49,813 nt of DNA from JBGAPI01 sp044221335 (GTDB lineage Bacteria > Pseudomonadota > Gammaproteobacteria > Xanthomonadales > Ahniellaceae), in NCBI GenBank assembly GCA_044221335.1, contig JBGAPI010000038.1, positions 1-49,813 on the forward strand, in the 5' to 3' direction. Below the pieces are notes generated by a model, which was given only the letters and a program-made list of their open reading frames with translations, made no database searches and was not told the origin of the DNA. Position 1 is the stretch's first letter, and each line of letters begins with the position of its first letter. Of the stretch, positions 34,352-42,954 are shown one piece after another. Made by a program: the position numbers and the translations under genes.

Positions 34352-34513
34352 GCACTCGGCGCGACCGAGCTGCGGCGCCAGGCTGCTTCGCTTCGCCAGC
34401 AATGACGAAATCTTTAATCGGGCTTGACGATTCTCGACACGCCCTGTGCCTTCCGGCACGGTGTCGCCCTGCCCCCGAAACCTAGCATCGCCCGTCCCCA
34501 CAGGAGTCCGCCG

Positions 34514-36109
34514 ATGAAGCCCTCGCTGCTCTTCACTGCCGCATTCGCACTGATTGCAGCGCTGCCCGTCGTCGCGCAGGAGAAGGCCGACGCCAAGGCC
34601 GCCCGCAAGGACGAGGCCGCGAAGGCCGAGTCCGGCGACAAGCCCGAGGCGTCCGCCCGCGGCGGCAAGGGCGAGGGCAAGGGCGAGGACAAGATTCCCG
34701 ACGGCAAGGTCTGGACCTCGCACCACCAGATCACGATCAACGGCAGGTCGCTGGCCTACACCGCCACCGTCGGCACGTTGCAGATGAAGAACGAGAAGGA
34801 CGAGCCGATCGCCCTGTTCGGCTTCACTGCGTACACGAGGGACGGCGGCGATCCGCGCACGCGGCCGCTGATGTTCGCCTACAACGGCGGCCCGGGCTCG
34901 GCCTCCGCGTGGCTGCACATGGGCATCCTCGGACCGAAGCGCACCGTGCTCGCCGACCTCGCGCACAACACCCGCGGCCCGTTCCGCACCGTCGACAACG
35001 AGTTCACGGTGCTGGAAAGCGCCGACCTGGTGATGATCGATCCGGTCGGAACGGGATTCTCCCGTCCCATCGGCAAGGCGGAGGGCAAGGATTTCTGGGG
35101 CGTCGACCAGGACATCGAGTCGGTGTCGAACTTCATCCTCCGCTATCTCAACCAGTACAACCGCTGGTCCAGCCCGAAGTACATCCTCGGCGAGAGCTAC
35201 GGCGGCATGCGTACCGCCGGCGTCAGCTACCACCTCTTCACCCGGCACAACGTGGCGCTGAACGGCGTGGTGCTGGTCTCGCCCTATCTCGACTACCAGA
35301 TCAACCGCCCGGGCCTGCGCCTCGATCCCTCGCAGTTCACCTTCCTGCCGAGCTACGCCGCGGTCGCCTGGTTCCACCAGGCGCTGCCGAATCGCCCCGC
35401 GGAGCTGAAGCCGTTCCTGAGCGAAGTCGAGAAGTTCACCCTCGACCAGTACGCGCCGGCGCTGCTGCGCGGCGCAGCCCTAGGCGCGGAGGAACGGAAG
35501 TCGGTGATCGCCGGCCTCGCGCGCTACACCGGGATCTCCGCCGACTACTGGGACAAGTCCGACCTCCGGATGAGCGAGTCGCGTTTCGCCCAGGAACTGC
35601 TGCGCGACCGCGGTCTCACCACCGGCCGCATCGACGGCCGTTTCCTCGGCGGCACGCTGAACCCGCTCGCCGAGCAGTTCGGCTACGACCCCTACGGCGC
35701 CTCGGTGGGCCCGGCGATCGTCGCGACCTTCAACGACTACGTGCGTGGCGAGCTCAAGGTCGACACCGACCGCAGCTACGTGATGTCCGGCGGATTCAAC
35801 CGCGACTGGGACCAGCGCCACGCGCAGCCCGACCTGCCGGGCAACCAGAAGTCGCCGTCCCCGAACACGGTCGTCGACCTGTCGCAGGTGATGACCCAGA
35901 ACCCGAACATGAAGGTGCTGGTGTTCGCCGGCTACTTCGACCTCGCGGTGCCCTACAGCGCCACCCGCTACGCGATCGATCATCTCGACATCGATCCGTC
36001 GCTCCGGAAGAACGTCCAGCTCGAGATGTTCGAAGCGGGCCACATGATGTACGTGCATCCGGGATCACAGCAGCGGTGGAAGAAGCTGCTCGCCGACTTC
36101 GTCCAATAG
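34514..36109 (+). CDS. secreted S10-family serine carboxypeptidase
   Basis: 531-residue exported peptidase with a signal peptide (about 1-20, ending VVAQ) and a Lys/Ala/Glu/Gly-rich low-complexity linker to about residue 60. The S10 core follows: oxyanion motif AYNGGPGSASAW, nucleophile elbow LGESYGGMRT with S228, Asp476 in VFAGYFDLAVPYS, and His510 in EAGHMMYVHP. This is the bacterial branch of the carboxypeptidase Y family, working at acid pH on peptide C-termini. ATG 34514 follows CAGGAG. Open frame upstream to 34424 lacks an RBS and was dropped. Probably monocistronic. Confidence 0.93.
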   Translation: MKPSLLFTAAFALIAALPVVAQEKADAKAARKDEAAKAESGDKPEASARGGKGEGKGEDKIPDGKVWTSHHQITINGRSLAYTATVGTLQMKNEKDEPIALFGFTAYTRDGGDPRTRPLMFAYNGGPGSASAWLHMGILGPKRTVLADLAHNTRGPFRTVDNEFTVLESADLVMIDPVGTGFSRPIGKAEGKDFWGVDQDIESVSNFILRYLNQYNRWSSPKYILGESYGGMRTAGVSYHLFTRHNVALNGVVLVSPYLDYQINRPGLRLDPSQFTFLPSYAAVAWFHQALPNRPAELKPFLSEVEKFTLDQYAPALLRGAALGAEERKSVIAGLARYTGISADYWDKSDLRMSESRFAQELLRDRGLTTGRIDGRFLGGTLNPLAEQFGYDPYGASVGPAIVATFNDYVRGELKVDTDRSYVMSGGFNRDWDQRHAQPDLPGNQKSPSPNTVVDLSQVMTQNPNMKVLVFAGYFDLAVPYSATRYAIDHLDIDPSLRKNVQLEMFEAGHMMYVHPGSQQRWKKLLADFVQ

Positions 36110-36116
36110 GGCCACC

Positions 36117-36165
36117 GCGGGAGCGGCGCAAGCCGCGACACCCGAGCAACGCAAGCCGCGACCTC
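36117..36165. repeat. GGGAGCGGCGCAAGCCGCGA repeats
   Basis: One full copy at 36119-36138 and a degenerate one (GAGCAACGCAAGCCGCGA) ending near 36162, in the gap between the S10 gene and the beta-propeller gene. Confidence 0.7.
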
Positions 36166-36244
36166 CAACCGCCCTGAGATTCGCTCACCCGTCCCCGGCG
36201 ACGGCATTGGCTATCCTGCCCCATCTCCTCGCGAGCCGGACGCC

Positions 36245-37267
36245 ATGAACCGATCCGCCCTGCTGCTCCTGCCCCTCGCCCTCGCCAGCCCGACCGCCGA
36301 CACCAAGACCCTGCTGGCGACGGCGCCCTACAGGATCACCGCACAGTGGGCCCCGGGAGGCGCCGGCGGCTGGGACTATCTCGCGGTCGACTCGGAGGGC
36401 AAGCGCCTGTTCGTCACCCGCGGTGACCATGTCGACGTGCTCGACCTCGCGACTGGCAGGCTGCTGGGACAGGTCGCGCCGACCAGCGGCGTGCACGGGG
36501 TCGCGCTCGCGCCGAAGCACGGCCGCGGCTATGCCAGCAACGGCCGCGCCGACACCGTTCTCGTGTTCGATCTCGCGTCGCTGAAGATCGAGAAGACGAT
36601 CGCGCTGGCCGGCCGGAACCCCGACGCCATCCTCTACGACGCGGCAAGCGACCGCGTGTTCGTCTTCAACGGCAAGAGCCACGACGCCAGCGTGATCGAT
36701 CCCGCGACGAACGAGGAGGTCGCCACCCTGCCGTTGTCCGGCAAGCCGGAATTCGCGGTCGCCGACGGTGCCGGCCGGGTGTTCGTCAACATCGAGGATC
36801 GCGCCGAACTCGTCACGCTCGACACGCGCGCCACGAAGGTCGCGAGGACCTGGACGCTGCCCGGCTGCGTGGAGCCGACCGGCCTCGCGCTCGACCGCGC
36901 GCACGACCGGCTGTTCTCGACCTGCCAGAACGGCCACCTGCTGGTCACCGATGCCGTCGACGGCCGGCATGTCGCGACGCTGCCGATCGGCCCGGGCCCG
37001 GACGGCGTGGTGTTCGATCCCGCGCTCGGCCGCGTCGTCAGCTCCAACGGCCAGGACGGCACGCTGACCGTGATCCAGCAGCAGTCGCCCGACGACTACG
37101 AGATTCTGGGCAGCGTACCGACCCGCACGAGCGCGCGCACGATCGTCCTCGACCCGGCAAGCCATCGCCTGTTCCTGTCGTCCGCGGCGTTCGATCCGCC
37201 AGCCGTGCCGGGCGCGCGCCCGACCGCGACACCCGACAGCTTTCGCGTACTGGTCTTCAGCCCCTAG
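36245..37267 (+). CDS. YncE-like secreted beta-propeller protein
   Basis: 340-residue protein with a short hydrophobic start (about 1-15) and repeated beta-propeller blades. Examples are YLAVDSEGKRLFVTRGDHVDV, HGVALAPKHGRGYASNGRAD, DAILYDAASDRVFVFNGKS and DGVVFDPALGRVVSSNGQDG, each about 42 residues apart. This is the YncE/WD40-like YVTN layout of periplasmic propellers. No catalytic residues are evident, so a binding or scaffold role is likely. Promoter-like TATCCT lies at 36212-36217. A GC hairpin follows the stop. Neighbouring genes give no pathway hint. Confidence 0.82.
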   Translation: MNRSALLLLPLALASPTADTKTLLATAPYRITAQWAPGGAGGWDYLAVDSEGKRLFVTRGDHVDVLDLATGRLLGQVAPTSGVHGVALAPKHGRGYASNGRADTVLVFDLASLKIEKTIALAGRNPDAILYDAASDRVFVFNGKSHDASVIDPATNEEVATLPLSGKPEFAVADGAGRVFVNIEDRAELVTLDTRATKVARTWTLPGCVEPTGLALDRAHDRLFSTCQNGHLLVTDAVDGRHVATLPIGPGPDGVVFDPALGRVVSSNGQDGTLTVIQQQSPDDYEILGSVPTRTSARTIVLDPASHRLFLSSAAFDPPAVPGARPTATPDSFRVLVFSP

Positions 37268-37269
37268 CA

Positions 37270-37301
37270 ACGCGCGGGTCCGGTCCCTGCCAGGGCCCGC
37301 T
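37270..37301 (+). terminator. possible terminator hairpin
   Basis: Outer stem GCGGG (37274-37278) and CCCGC (37296-37300), with inner CCCT/AGGG. It lies just after the beta-propeller stop and has no T-run. The rest of 37268-37510 holds a degenerate REP near 37350-37372 and no gene. Confidence 0.35.
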
Positions 37302-37510
37302 ATCGACCGAGCGCGCCACGCCGAGTCGATTCGGCACCCCGGAGGGCGCGCACTGCGCGCCAGCGCGAAACGCGCCGGAATTGGGCGACATCGGTCGCCA
37401 GACCGCGAGACCAGCGCCCCCATCCACCTGACCGACAACTGCGACGCAATCGAAAACCCCGGGAACCCGCCCCGACTAGGATGCCGCCGTCCCGCACCGC
37501 AAGGCTTCCC

Positions 37511-39634
37511 ATGTCACCGCACGCGTCCCGGTTCCTCCGCTCGGCCGGCCTCGCCTCGGCCGTCGCCCTGCTGCTCGCGCCGATCGCGAACGCGCGGGAC
37601 GATGCAGCGCATGCGAAAGCGACCGCCTCGTCGGCCGGCTGCGGCACGGCGAACACGATGTTCTGCGACAACTTCGAGGTCCCGGCGGACGCGATGCCGG
37701 GCACGACGCCGGCCGAACTCGGCCCGCCCTCGACGGTCGCGTTCAACGGCCTGTCGCTGATCGCCGACACCCTGCATCACCAGCCGCGCCATGCGATCCC
37801 GACCGAATGGGGAACACTGCCGGCGGCGCTGAGCGCCACGCCGCTGCCCAGCATCCCGTCGATCACGATCCTGAACCGGCGCGACGCTCTGATCATCTAC
37901 GTCCCGGCGGTGAAAGGCGCCGCCGACTACCGCGCCTACCTGTACGACCCCTCCAAGGTCAGCTTCGCCGGCACCCAGCCGCGCGGCGCGGTCGTCGCCT
38001 GCGCCGGCTTCCGCCAGCGCTACGTGCGCAACATCGATGCCCTGCAGTCGGGCTCGCCGCTGGTCAGCGCGGTGACCCATCGCGAGCTGCTGCAGGCGAT
38101 CGAGGTGCCCGGCCTCGTCGCCGACGGCAACTACACCGTGGTGGTCGAGGCCCTCGCCTCGCCCTGCCCATTTCCCGGCGTGATGGCCCACGACGATGCC
38201 ACCCTCCCGCTGTCGACGGTGCCGCTCGCGAGTGCCGGCGCCGACCACTTCAACTTCCGCGGGATCGACACGATCCGCAGTCTCTACGGCAACGAGCTCC
38301 TGAACGGCCAGGGCAGCGCGCTGCTCGACTACAAGCACGTCGATGCCGCCCACGAGATGCCGTTCGAGTTGATCGGCCAACCGACGCCGCCGAGCGACGC
38401 GCGGATCCCGGCCGATCCGGCGGTCATCGCCCGCAGCGCCCTCGCGGTGGTGCGCCCGGCCGCCGACGAGGCCGCGAATGCGCCGATCTTCGACATCGGT
38501 CCCAACTCGCACTGGGACGACTTCGGCACCGACGCGACGATGACGACGCTGCATACCGAGACCCGCAGCGAGGGCGCGGGTCTCGTCAGTGGTGGGCAGT
38601 TCGGCGACTGGTATTTCTGGGGCATCGCGGTGCAGCCGGCCTTGAACGCGATGGGTGCTTGGGAAGGCGGCAACAACCCCAAGGGCATGCAGATCTGGCG
38701 CCGCCACGGCCGGCTCTACGTCACCTTCGGCGACTGGGGCCAGGACGTGCTGGGTGGCGTCTATTTCGCGTCGACCCGGACTCAGCCGGAGCAGCTCGAC
38801 ACGGGCAAGTACGTGCACTCGTTCTTCCGCGTCGATTCCGGCGCGACCCAGCGCCGCTACTGGCACTGGATGATCTGCGGCGGCGCGACCCGCACCGAGC
38901 TCGCCGATCCGGCGACCGGCATCCCGCGCGGCCGCCCCGTCGGCCAGCCGTTCTTCTACGACCCCGACGGCCGCAATCCGACCGCGCCGATGCTGGGCGA
39001 GCCGCGCACCCCGTACCACGGCAAGGAATGCCTGAACCTGATCCAGATCGGCAGCTACTGGAACTGGGGCAAGCCGCCCAATACCGGACCCAACTGGCTC
39101 GACGAGCCCCACTCGCAGTTGCATGCCTTCATCAATCCGGCCGGCCTCGACAACGGCGTGATCAGCCTCAAGCCCGACGGCATGGACGACTTCGACACCG
39201 ACGCCACCGGCGGCATCTTCTGGCGTCTCGACGCCGGCCGCCATCCGACCACGCCGATGTTCGAGCCTTTCGACCAGCAGGCGCCGCTGACCCACTACGA
39301 CGTGTTCACCCGCAAGGATCGGGTGATCCTGTACATCAACGGCCGCCAGGCATTCTGCAGCGACCTGTCCGATCGCCCGCTCACCATGGACTACGGCAAG
39401 ATCGCCTACGGCAGCGTGCTCTATCACTCCAGCGCGGAGACCAGCGCGGCCTATGTCGGCGTCGAGAGCTACCAGGGCGCGGTCGGCGGCAGCTTCCACT
39501 ACGTCATGAACACGCCATGGTCCGACACGCGGGTGTGGGACTCCGCCGGCGAAACCGAACTGATCGACATCCCGCCGCAGTTCGCCTTCGACCCGGGCGC
39601 CTGCTTCAAGCCGAAGTCGATCGCGGTGCACTGA
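37511..39634 (+). CDS. large secreted protein of unknown function
   Basis: 707 residues from ATG 37511, with AAGG 6 bases upstream. A Met ten codons earlier has no usable RBS. The signal peptide spans about 1-28 (ending IANARD). Then CGTANTMFCDNFEV suggests a disulfide near the mature N-terminus. The N-terminal 250 residues include a beta-sandwich-like part with a paired YVPAVKGAADYRAYLYD. The C-terminal 350 residues are rich in Trp, Gly and Asp (FGDWGQDVLGG, YWHWMICGG, WNWGKPPNTGPNWLDE), like a concanavalin-type carbohydrate or laminarinase fold. No known active-site signature was found, so a polysaccharide-related role is only a guess. Confidence 0.65.
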   Translation: MSPHASRFLRSAGLASAVALLLAPIANARDDAAHAKATASSAGCGTANTMFCDNFEVPADAMPGTTPAELGPPSTVAFNGLSLIADTLHHQPRHAIPTEWGTLPAALSATPLPSIPSITILNRRDALIIYVPAVKGAADYRAYLYDPSKVSFAGTQPRGAVVACAGFRQRYVRNIDALQSGSPLVSAVTHRELLQAIEVPGLVADGNYTVVVEALASPCPFPGVMAHDDATLPLSTVPLASAGADHFNFRGIDTIRSLYGNELLNGQGSALLDYKHVDAAHEMPFELIGQPTPPSDARIPADPAVIARSALAVVRPAADEAANAPIFDIGPNSHWDDFGTDATMTTLHTETRSEGAGLVSGGQFGDWYFWGIAVQPALNAMGAWEGGNNPKGMQIWRRHGRLYVTFGDWGQDVLGGVYFASTRTQPEQLDTGKYVHSFFRVDSGATQRRYWHWMICGGATRTELADPATGIPRGRPVGQPFFYDPDGRNPTAPMLGEPRTPYHGKECLNLIQIGSYWNWGKPPNTGPNWLDEPHSQLHAFINPAGLDNGVISLKPDGMDDFDTDATGGIFWRLDAGRHPTTPMFEPFDQQAPLTHYDVFTRKDRVILYINGRQAFCSDLSDRPLTMDYGKIAYGSVLYHSSAETSAAYVGVESYQGAVGGSFHYVMNTPWSDTRVWDSAGETELIDIPPQFAFDPGACFKPKSIAVH

Positions 39635-39640
39635 GCCCCT

Positions 39641-39663
39641 CTCTCCCCGCAAAGCGGGGAGAG
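39641..39663 (+). repeat. CTCTCCCCGC hairpin repeat
   Basis: Perfect 10-bp stem CTCTCCCCGC and GCGGGGAGAG around AAA, 7 bases after the stop of the 707-residue gene. It may serve as its terminator. Related to the hairpin at 18386. An inverted GTAG REP follows at 39731-39751. Confidence 0.65.
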
Positions 39664-39730
39664 GGCCGGGGTGAGGGGGCGCACCTTTCCACCGCCGCGG
39701 GGTCCGCCGCGGAGGGATGCACGTCGTGAC

Positions 39731-39751
39731 GGCGCGCGAAGCGCGCCCTAC
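39731..39751. repeat. inverted GTAG-foot REP
   Basis: Arms GGCGCGC and GCGCGCC with loop TTC (read on minus), ending CTAC at 39748-39751. It lies 40 bases before the small gene at 39791. Confidence 0.7.
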
Positions 39752-39790
39752 AGTTCGCGGCGAGCCAATCGCGCGGCGGACGATCGACCG

Positions 39791-40093
39791 ATGAGCCTGT
39801 ACTGCAACGACCGCCTTCGTCTCCAGACGTTTCAATCCGAGATGCGCATGTCGCACTGGATCGACGCTCCGCGCGTGCTGCGCGAGGCCGACCAGACCTA
39901 TCTCCTCGATCTCGCCGATGGCCTCTGGCACCTGGTCGAGGCGCACGACGATCGCGACGAACTGGTCCTCACGCTGCAGAAGTATCCGGACGCCAGCGTC
40001 AACCATGAACTGCGCATCCGCGCGAGCGACGAGCGCTGCCGGTTCGACGGCGAGTCGATGACCCTGGAAACGACCCGCGAGCGCCTCCGGTAG
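39791..40093 (+). CDS. hypothetical cytoplasmic protein, 100 residues
   Basis: ATG 39791, no signal peptide, no TM. The sequence is acidic and mixed alpha/beta (LREADQTYLLDLADGLWHLVEA in the middle; not a known motif). Codon choice matches its neighbours. The TAG stop at 40091-40093 falls within the GTAG of the following repeat. I do not recognise a family. It stands in a run of small unknown genes with repeats between them. Confidence 0.5.
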   Translation: MSLYCNDRLRLQTFQSEMRMSHWIDAPRVLREADQTYLLDLADGLWHLVEAHDDRDELVLTLQKYPDASVNHELRIRASDERCRFDGESMTLETTRERLR

Positions 40094-40180
40094 GAGCAGC
40101 ATCAGCCGCGATGCTCTTGCGGGATCGTCGCCCGCCGCGATGCTCCGGCGGAATCGCCGCAAGCCCCGACCAGGACACGT
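40090..40180. repeat. GTAGGAGCAGCATCAGCCGC-type repeats
   Basis: A GTAG-foot unit at 40090 (GAGCAGCATCAGCCGCGATGCTC) is followed by degenerate copies (CCGGCGGAATCGCCGCAAGC near 40143). The first supplies the stop of the preceding small gene. Confidence 0.6.
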
Positions 40181-40243
40181 CCGATCACGGTCCCGGCGAG
40201 AGCCTGCGTCCCTCCCGCAGCGAGCGCCGCTACGATCCCCGCC

Positions 40244-40738
40244 ATGTCCGAGTGCTACCTCATCGCCAACCTCGATCGCCGCCAGTACCTCTCGGCGCAG
40301 CGCTTCAACGAGAGCCCGAAGCGCGGTGGATTTCTTCGCGGCCTGCATGCCCGCGCGCTCGCCCTGCTGATCTGTCGCGCCGACGCCGTGCATCACGACT
40401 TCGGCGCACTCGCTGGCAGCTGGTTCGGCGAGCGCGTCCTCGCGGCCGGCGATCACCATCCGACCGCCATCGCGGCAGAGGCCGGGCGCGATGGGATCGA
40501 GGACCTTCACCAGACGGCGCTGCGCGAGTTCGAGGACATCTCGCTCGCCGCACTCGCGATGCTCTGCCAAGGTGATCCGGCGGTCGTCGAGCAGTTGGTC
40601 GATGCCGTCGCTTCCGAACAGGCGAGAGCGATCGGGATCGCCGGCGACCTCGTGTTCCTCGCCGACGCGACCGCGCTGAAGACGGCGCTGGATCGCCGAA
40701 TCGGCAAAGCGTGGGTCAGCCGCTACCGGCGACCGTGA
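40244..40738 (+). CDS. hypothetical cytoplasmic protein, 164 residues
   Basis: ATG 40244, preceded at 40231-40236 by TACGAT (a -10-like hexamer), so the leader would be very short. Predicted soluble and helical, with DLHQTALREFEDISLAALAM and a His-rich centre (DAVHHDFGAL, GDHHPTAI) that could bind metal. It has no signal and no family I can name. The spacing and repeats around it give no operon. Confidence is limited to its being a real gene by length and codon use. Confidence 0.5.
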   Translation: MSECYLIANLDRRQYLSAQRFNESPKRGGFLRGLHARALALLICRADAVHHDFGALAGSWFGERVLAAGDHHPTAIAAEAGRDGIEDLHQTALREFEDISLAALAMLCQGDPAVVEQLVDAVASEQARAIGIAGDLVFLADATALKTALDRRIGKAWVSRYRRP

Positions 40739-40767
40739 CGCCGCGCACACGGGCCTGACGCCTGTCG

Positions 40768-40793
40768 GAAATCGCGGCTTGCGCCGCTCCTAC
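40768..40793. repeat. inverted GTAG-foot repeat (GAGCGGCGCAAGCCGCGA form)
   Basis: Read on minus: GTAG (40793-40790) then GAGCGGCGCAAGCCGCGA. Supplies the TAG stop of the minus-strand gene at 40790. Confidence 0.75.
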
Positions 40794-41152
40794 CTCCGCG
40801 ACAGCATCAGGACGAGATTGCGCAGCTCCAACCGATCCCGATCCAGGTCGGTCGAACGGTATTGCTCCGGATCCCGGCTCACCCAGGACTCCATCACCCG
40901 CATGCCCTCGCCGTCGGCCTCGAGCCGTAGCGCGAAGATGAAGTAGCCGGTCCAGCTGCGGTGGAAGCGCAGCCAGCCCGCGTCGAAATAGATGAACCAC
41001 TTGTCCTCCATCGCCTCGGGAACGAGGCCGCGACGCAGCCGCTCCGAGTTCGCCGCGTCGATGCGGGGATCGAAGCGCTCCTCGTAGCCGAGCGGCACCC
41101 GCCGCTCCGGCGCCGGCAGATGCTTCCAGGACACCGCCGTGGCGATCGTCAT
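40790..41152 (-). CDS. hypothetical protein, 120 residues
   Basis: Small soluble protein with an aromatic motif KWFIYFDAGWLRFHRSWTGY followed by IFALRLEADG. I have seen this kind of motif in uncharacterised bacterial proteins with scattered distribution, but no function is assigned. No signal peptide. The start ATG at 41152 has the reading MTIATAVSWKHLP. It lies 30 bases downstream of the LysR gene on the same strand and may be co-transcribed with it. Its TAG stop lies in a GTAG repeat. Confidence 0.55.
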   Translation of the reverse strand: MTIATAVSWKHLPAPERRVPLGYEERFDPRIDAANSERLRRGLVPEAMEDKWFIYFDAGWLRFHRSWTGYFIFALRLEADGEGMRVMESWVSRDPEQYRSTDLDRDRLELRNLVLMLSRR

Positions 41153-41182
41153 GCTTCCTCCGATGCCGCCGGGAGCGGTGAC

Positions 41183-42100
41183 TCAGGCGTACGCGTCGAT
41201 GCCATGAACCAGCCGCCGCGCCAGCCGCGCCTCGCGCAGGCGCTCGAGCCACCAGCGGAGACCGCGTCCCTCATGCGCCCCGCGCCAGGCGACGTACAGC
41301 GTGTTCGGTTCGCGCGGATCGGCGGTCGCCAGCGCGACCAGCTCGCCCCGCGCGATGAGCGATCGGACCCGCTCGCGCGGCAGCCAACCCACGCCGAGCC
41401 CGTCGACCTGTGCCCGGATCTTCGCGCGGATTCCAGGAACGGCAAGCGTCACCTGTCCGCCGACGACACCGTAGCCGCGGGCGTCGTTGCGACGGGTGGT
41501 GTCGGCGACGACGATCGCGCGGTGCGCGGCGATGTCGGCGCGCTCGAGCGGCTGCCGCGCCTTCGCCAGCGGATGCCGGGGCGACACCGCGAACACCCAC
41601 TCCAGCACGCCGAGCTCGAACCAGCGCAGCTCGGGGATCACCGGCGGCTCGTTGGTCGCGCCGATCACGAGGTCCGCGCGACCGTCGCGCAACGCGTCCC
41701 AGGTGCCGCCGAGAACCTCGTGGGTGATCCGCAGCCGCACGCCTGAACTCTGTGCATCGAACGCGCGGATCACCGGCACCAGCGTCTCGAACTCCAGCAG
41801 GTCGTCGGTGACGATGTGCAGCTGGTCTTCCCAGCCGCCGGCGATCTGGCGGACCCGACGGGTCAGGCGGTTCACGTCGGCCAGCAGCCGCGCCGCCTCG
41901 ACGGCGAGGTGTTCGCCGGCCGGCGTCAGCTGCAGGCGATAGCGGCGCCGGTCGAACAGCAGCGCGTCGTAGCGGGCTTCCAGCTGGCGCGCAGCGTGCG
42001 ACACCGTCGACGGCGCCTTGCCGAGCCGGGCCGCCGCGCGGGACAGGCTGCCCGAGCTGCGGATCGCCTCCAGCAGGGCCAGTTCATCGCCAGTCAACAT
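41183..42100 (-). CDS. LysR-family transcriptional regulator
   Basis: 305 residues, standard LTTR length. The N-terminal wHTH (about 3-60) reads LLEAIRSSGSLSRAAARLGK then APSTVSHAARQLEARYDALL. The effector-binding domain follows (about 90-290), with LVIGATNEPP. Divergent from an SDR gene with a 104-base gap, the usual arrangement in which the regulator controls its divergent neighbour. A T-N11-A box lies next to the start. The ligand is unknown. A 120-residue gene follows on the same strand. Confidence 0.92.
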   Translation of the reverse strand: MLTGDELALLEAIRSSGSLSRAAARLGKAPSTVSHAARQLEARYDALLFDRRRYRLQLTPAGEHLAVEAARLLADVNRLTRRVRQIAGGWEDQLHIVTDDLLEFETLVPVIRAFDAQSSGVRLRITHEVLGGTWDALRDGRADLVIGATNEPPVIPELRWFELGVLEWVFAVSPRHPLAKARQPLERADIAAHRAIVVADTTRRNDARGYGVVGGQVTLAVPGIRAKIRAQVDGLGVGWLPRERVRSLIARGELVALATADPREPNTLYVAWRGAHEGRGLRWWLERLREARLARRLVHGIDAYA

Positions 42101-42117
42101 GTTCGATTCCTTCGAAC
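42101..42117. promoter_or_regulatory. LysR-type box between lysR and the SDR gene
   Basis: GTTCGA-TTCCT-TCGAAC, exact 6-bp arms, containing a T-N11-A core (TCGATTCCTTCGA). It directly abuts the LysR start codon, a common autoregulatory position. A candidate -10, TAGGAT, for the SDR gene lies at 42161-42166. Confidence 0.65.
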
Positions 42118-42204
42118 GAGTTCGTCGGAATCATGCCATGGATTGCCGGCACCGCCGGCCTAGGATGTCTCCACGGTGATCCCACCGCATTGCAGGAGAA
42201 GACC

Positions 42205-42954
42205 ATGAAACGCTTCAGCAGCAAGACCGTCCTCGTCACCGGCGGAACGACCGGCATCGGCCTCGCCGCCGCCCAGGCCTTCGTCGCCGAGGGCGCACGG
42301 GTCATCGTCACCGGCCGTGATCCGACCAATCTCGCGAACGCCGCCGCCATCCTCGGCGACCCGGCCATCGTTCTTGCCAACGACGCCGCCGATCCCGCCG
42401 CGGCAGCGGCCCTGGCGAAGGCCCTGACCGAGCGCGACATCACCCTCGATGCGATCTTCGTCAATGCCGGCACCGCGCGCTTCGCGGCATTCGCCGACGC
42501 TCCCGTCGCGCTGTGGGACTCGATCTTCGACCTCAACGTCAAGGGTCCGTACTTCCAGATCCAGGCCCTGCTGCCGCGCCTCAATCGTGGCGCGTCGATC
42601 GTGCTGAACGGCTCGATCAACGCCCACATCGGCATGCCGAACGCGTCGATCTACGCCGCCAGCAAGGCCGCGCTGATCTCGCTCGCGAAAGGCCTGTCCG
42701 CGGAGCTGCTGCCGCGCGGCGTGCGGGTCAACGTCGTGAGTCCAGGCCCGATCCAGACCCCGCTGTACGGCAAGCTTGGTCTCGATGCCGCAACGCTGGC
42801 CGCGACCGCCGACCACATCGCCGGTCAGGTCCCGCTCGGCCGCTTCGGCACCGCGGAAGAACTCGCCAGCACCATCCTGCACCTGGCGGCACCGGAGTCC
42901 GCCTTCATCGTCGGCACCGAGATCATCGTCGATGGCGGCATGAGCCAGTTGTAG
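42205..42954 (+). CDS. short-chain dehydrogenase/reductase paired with LysR
   Basis: 249-residue classical SDR. Cofactor motif VTGGTTGIG (residues 11-19), VNAGTARF, the Ser in VLNGSINAHIG, and IYAASKAAL with Y150 and K154. The C-terminus IVGTEIIVDGGMSQL is typical of FabG-like members. ATG 42205 follows GCAGGAG. Gene order (divergent LysR) suggests induction by its substrate or a quinone/aldehyde signal. The stop TAG is in a GTAG REP. The last 12 codons plus the REP pair are repeated immediately downstream. Confidence 0.92.
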   Translation: MKRFSSKTVLVTGGTTGIGLAAAQAFVAEGARVIVTGRDPTNLANAAAILGDPAIVLANDAADPAAAAALAKALTERDITLDAIFVNAGTARFAAFADAPVALWDSIFDLNVKGPYFQIQALLPRLNRGASIVLNGSINAHIGMPNASIYAASKAALISLAKGLSAELLPRGVRVNVVSPGPIQTPLYGKLGLDAATLAATADHIAGQVPLGRFGTAEELASTILHLAAPESAFIVGTEIIVDGGMSQL

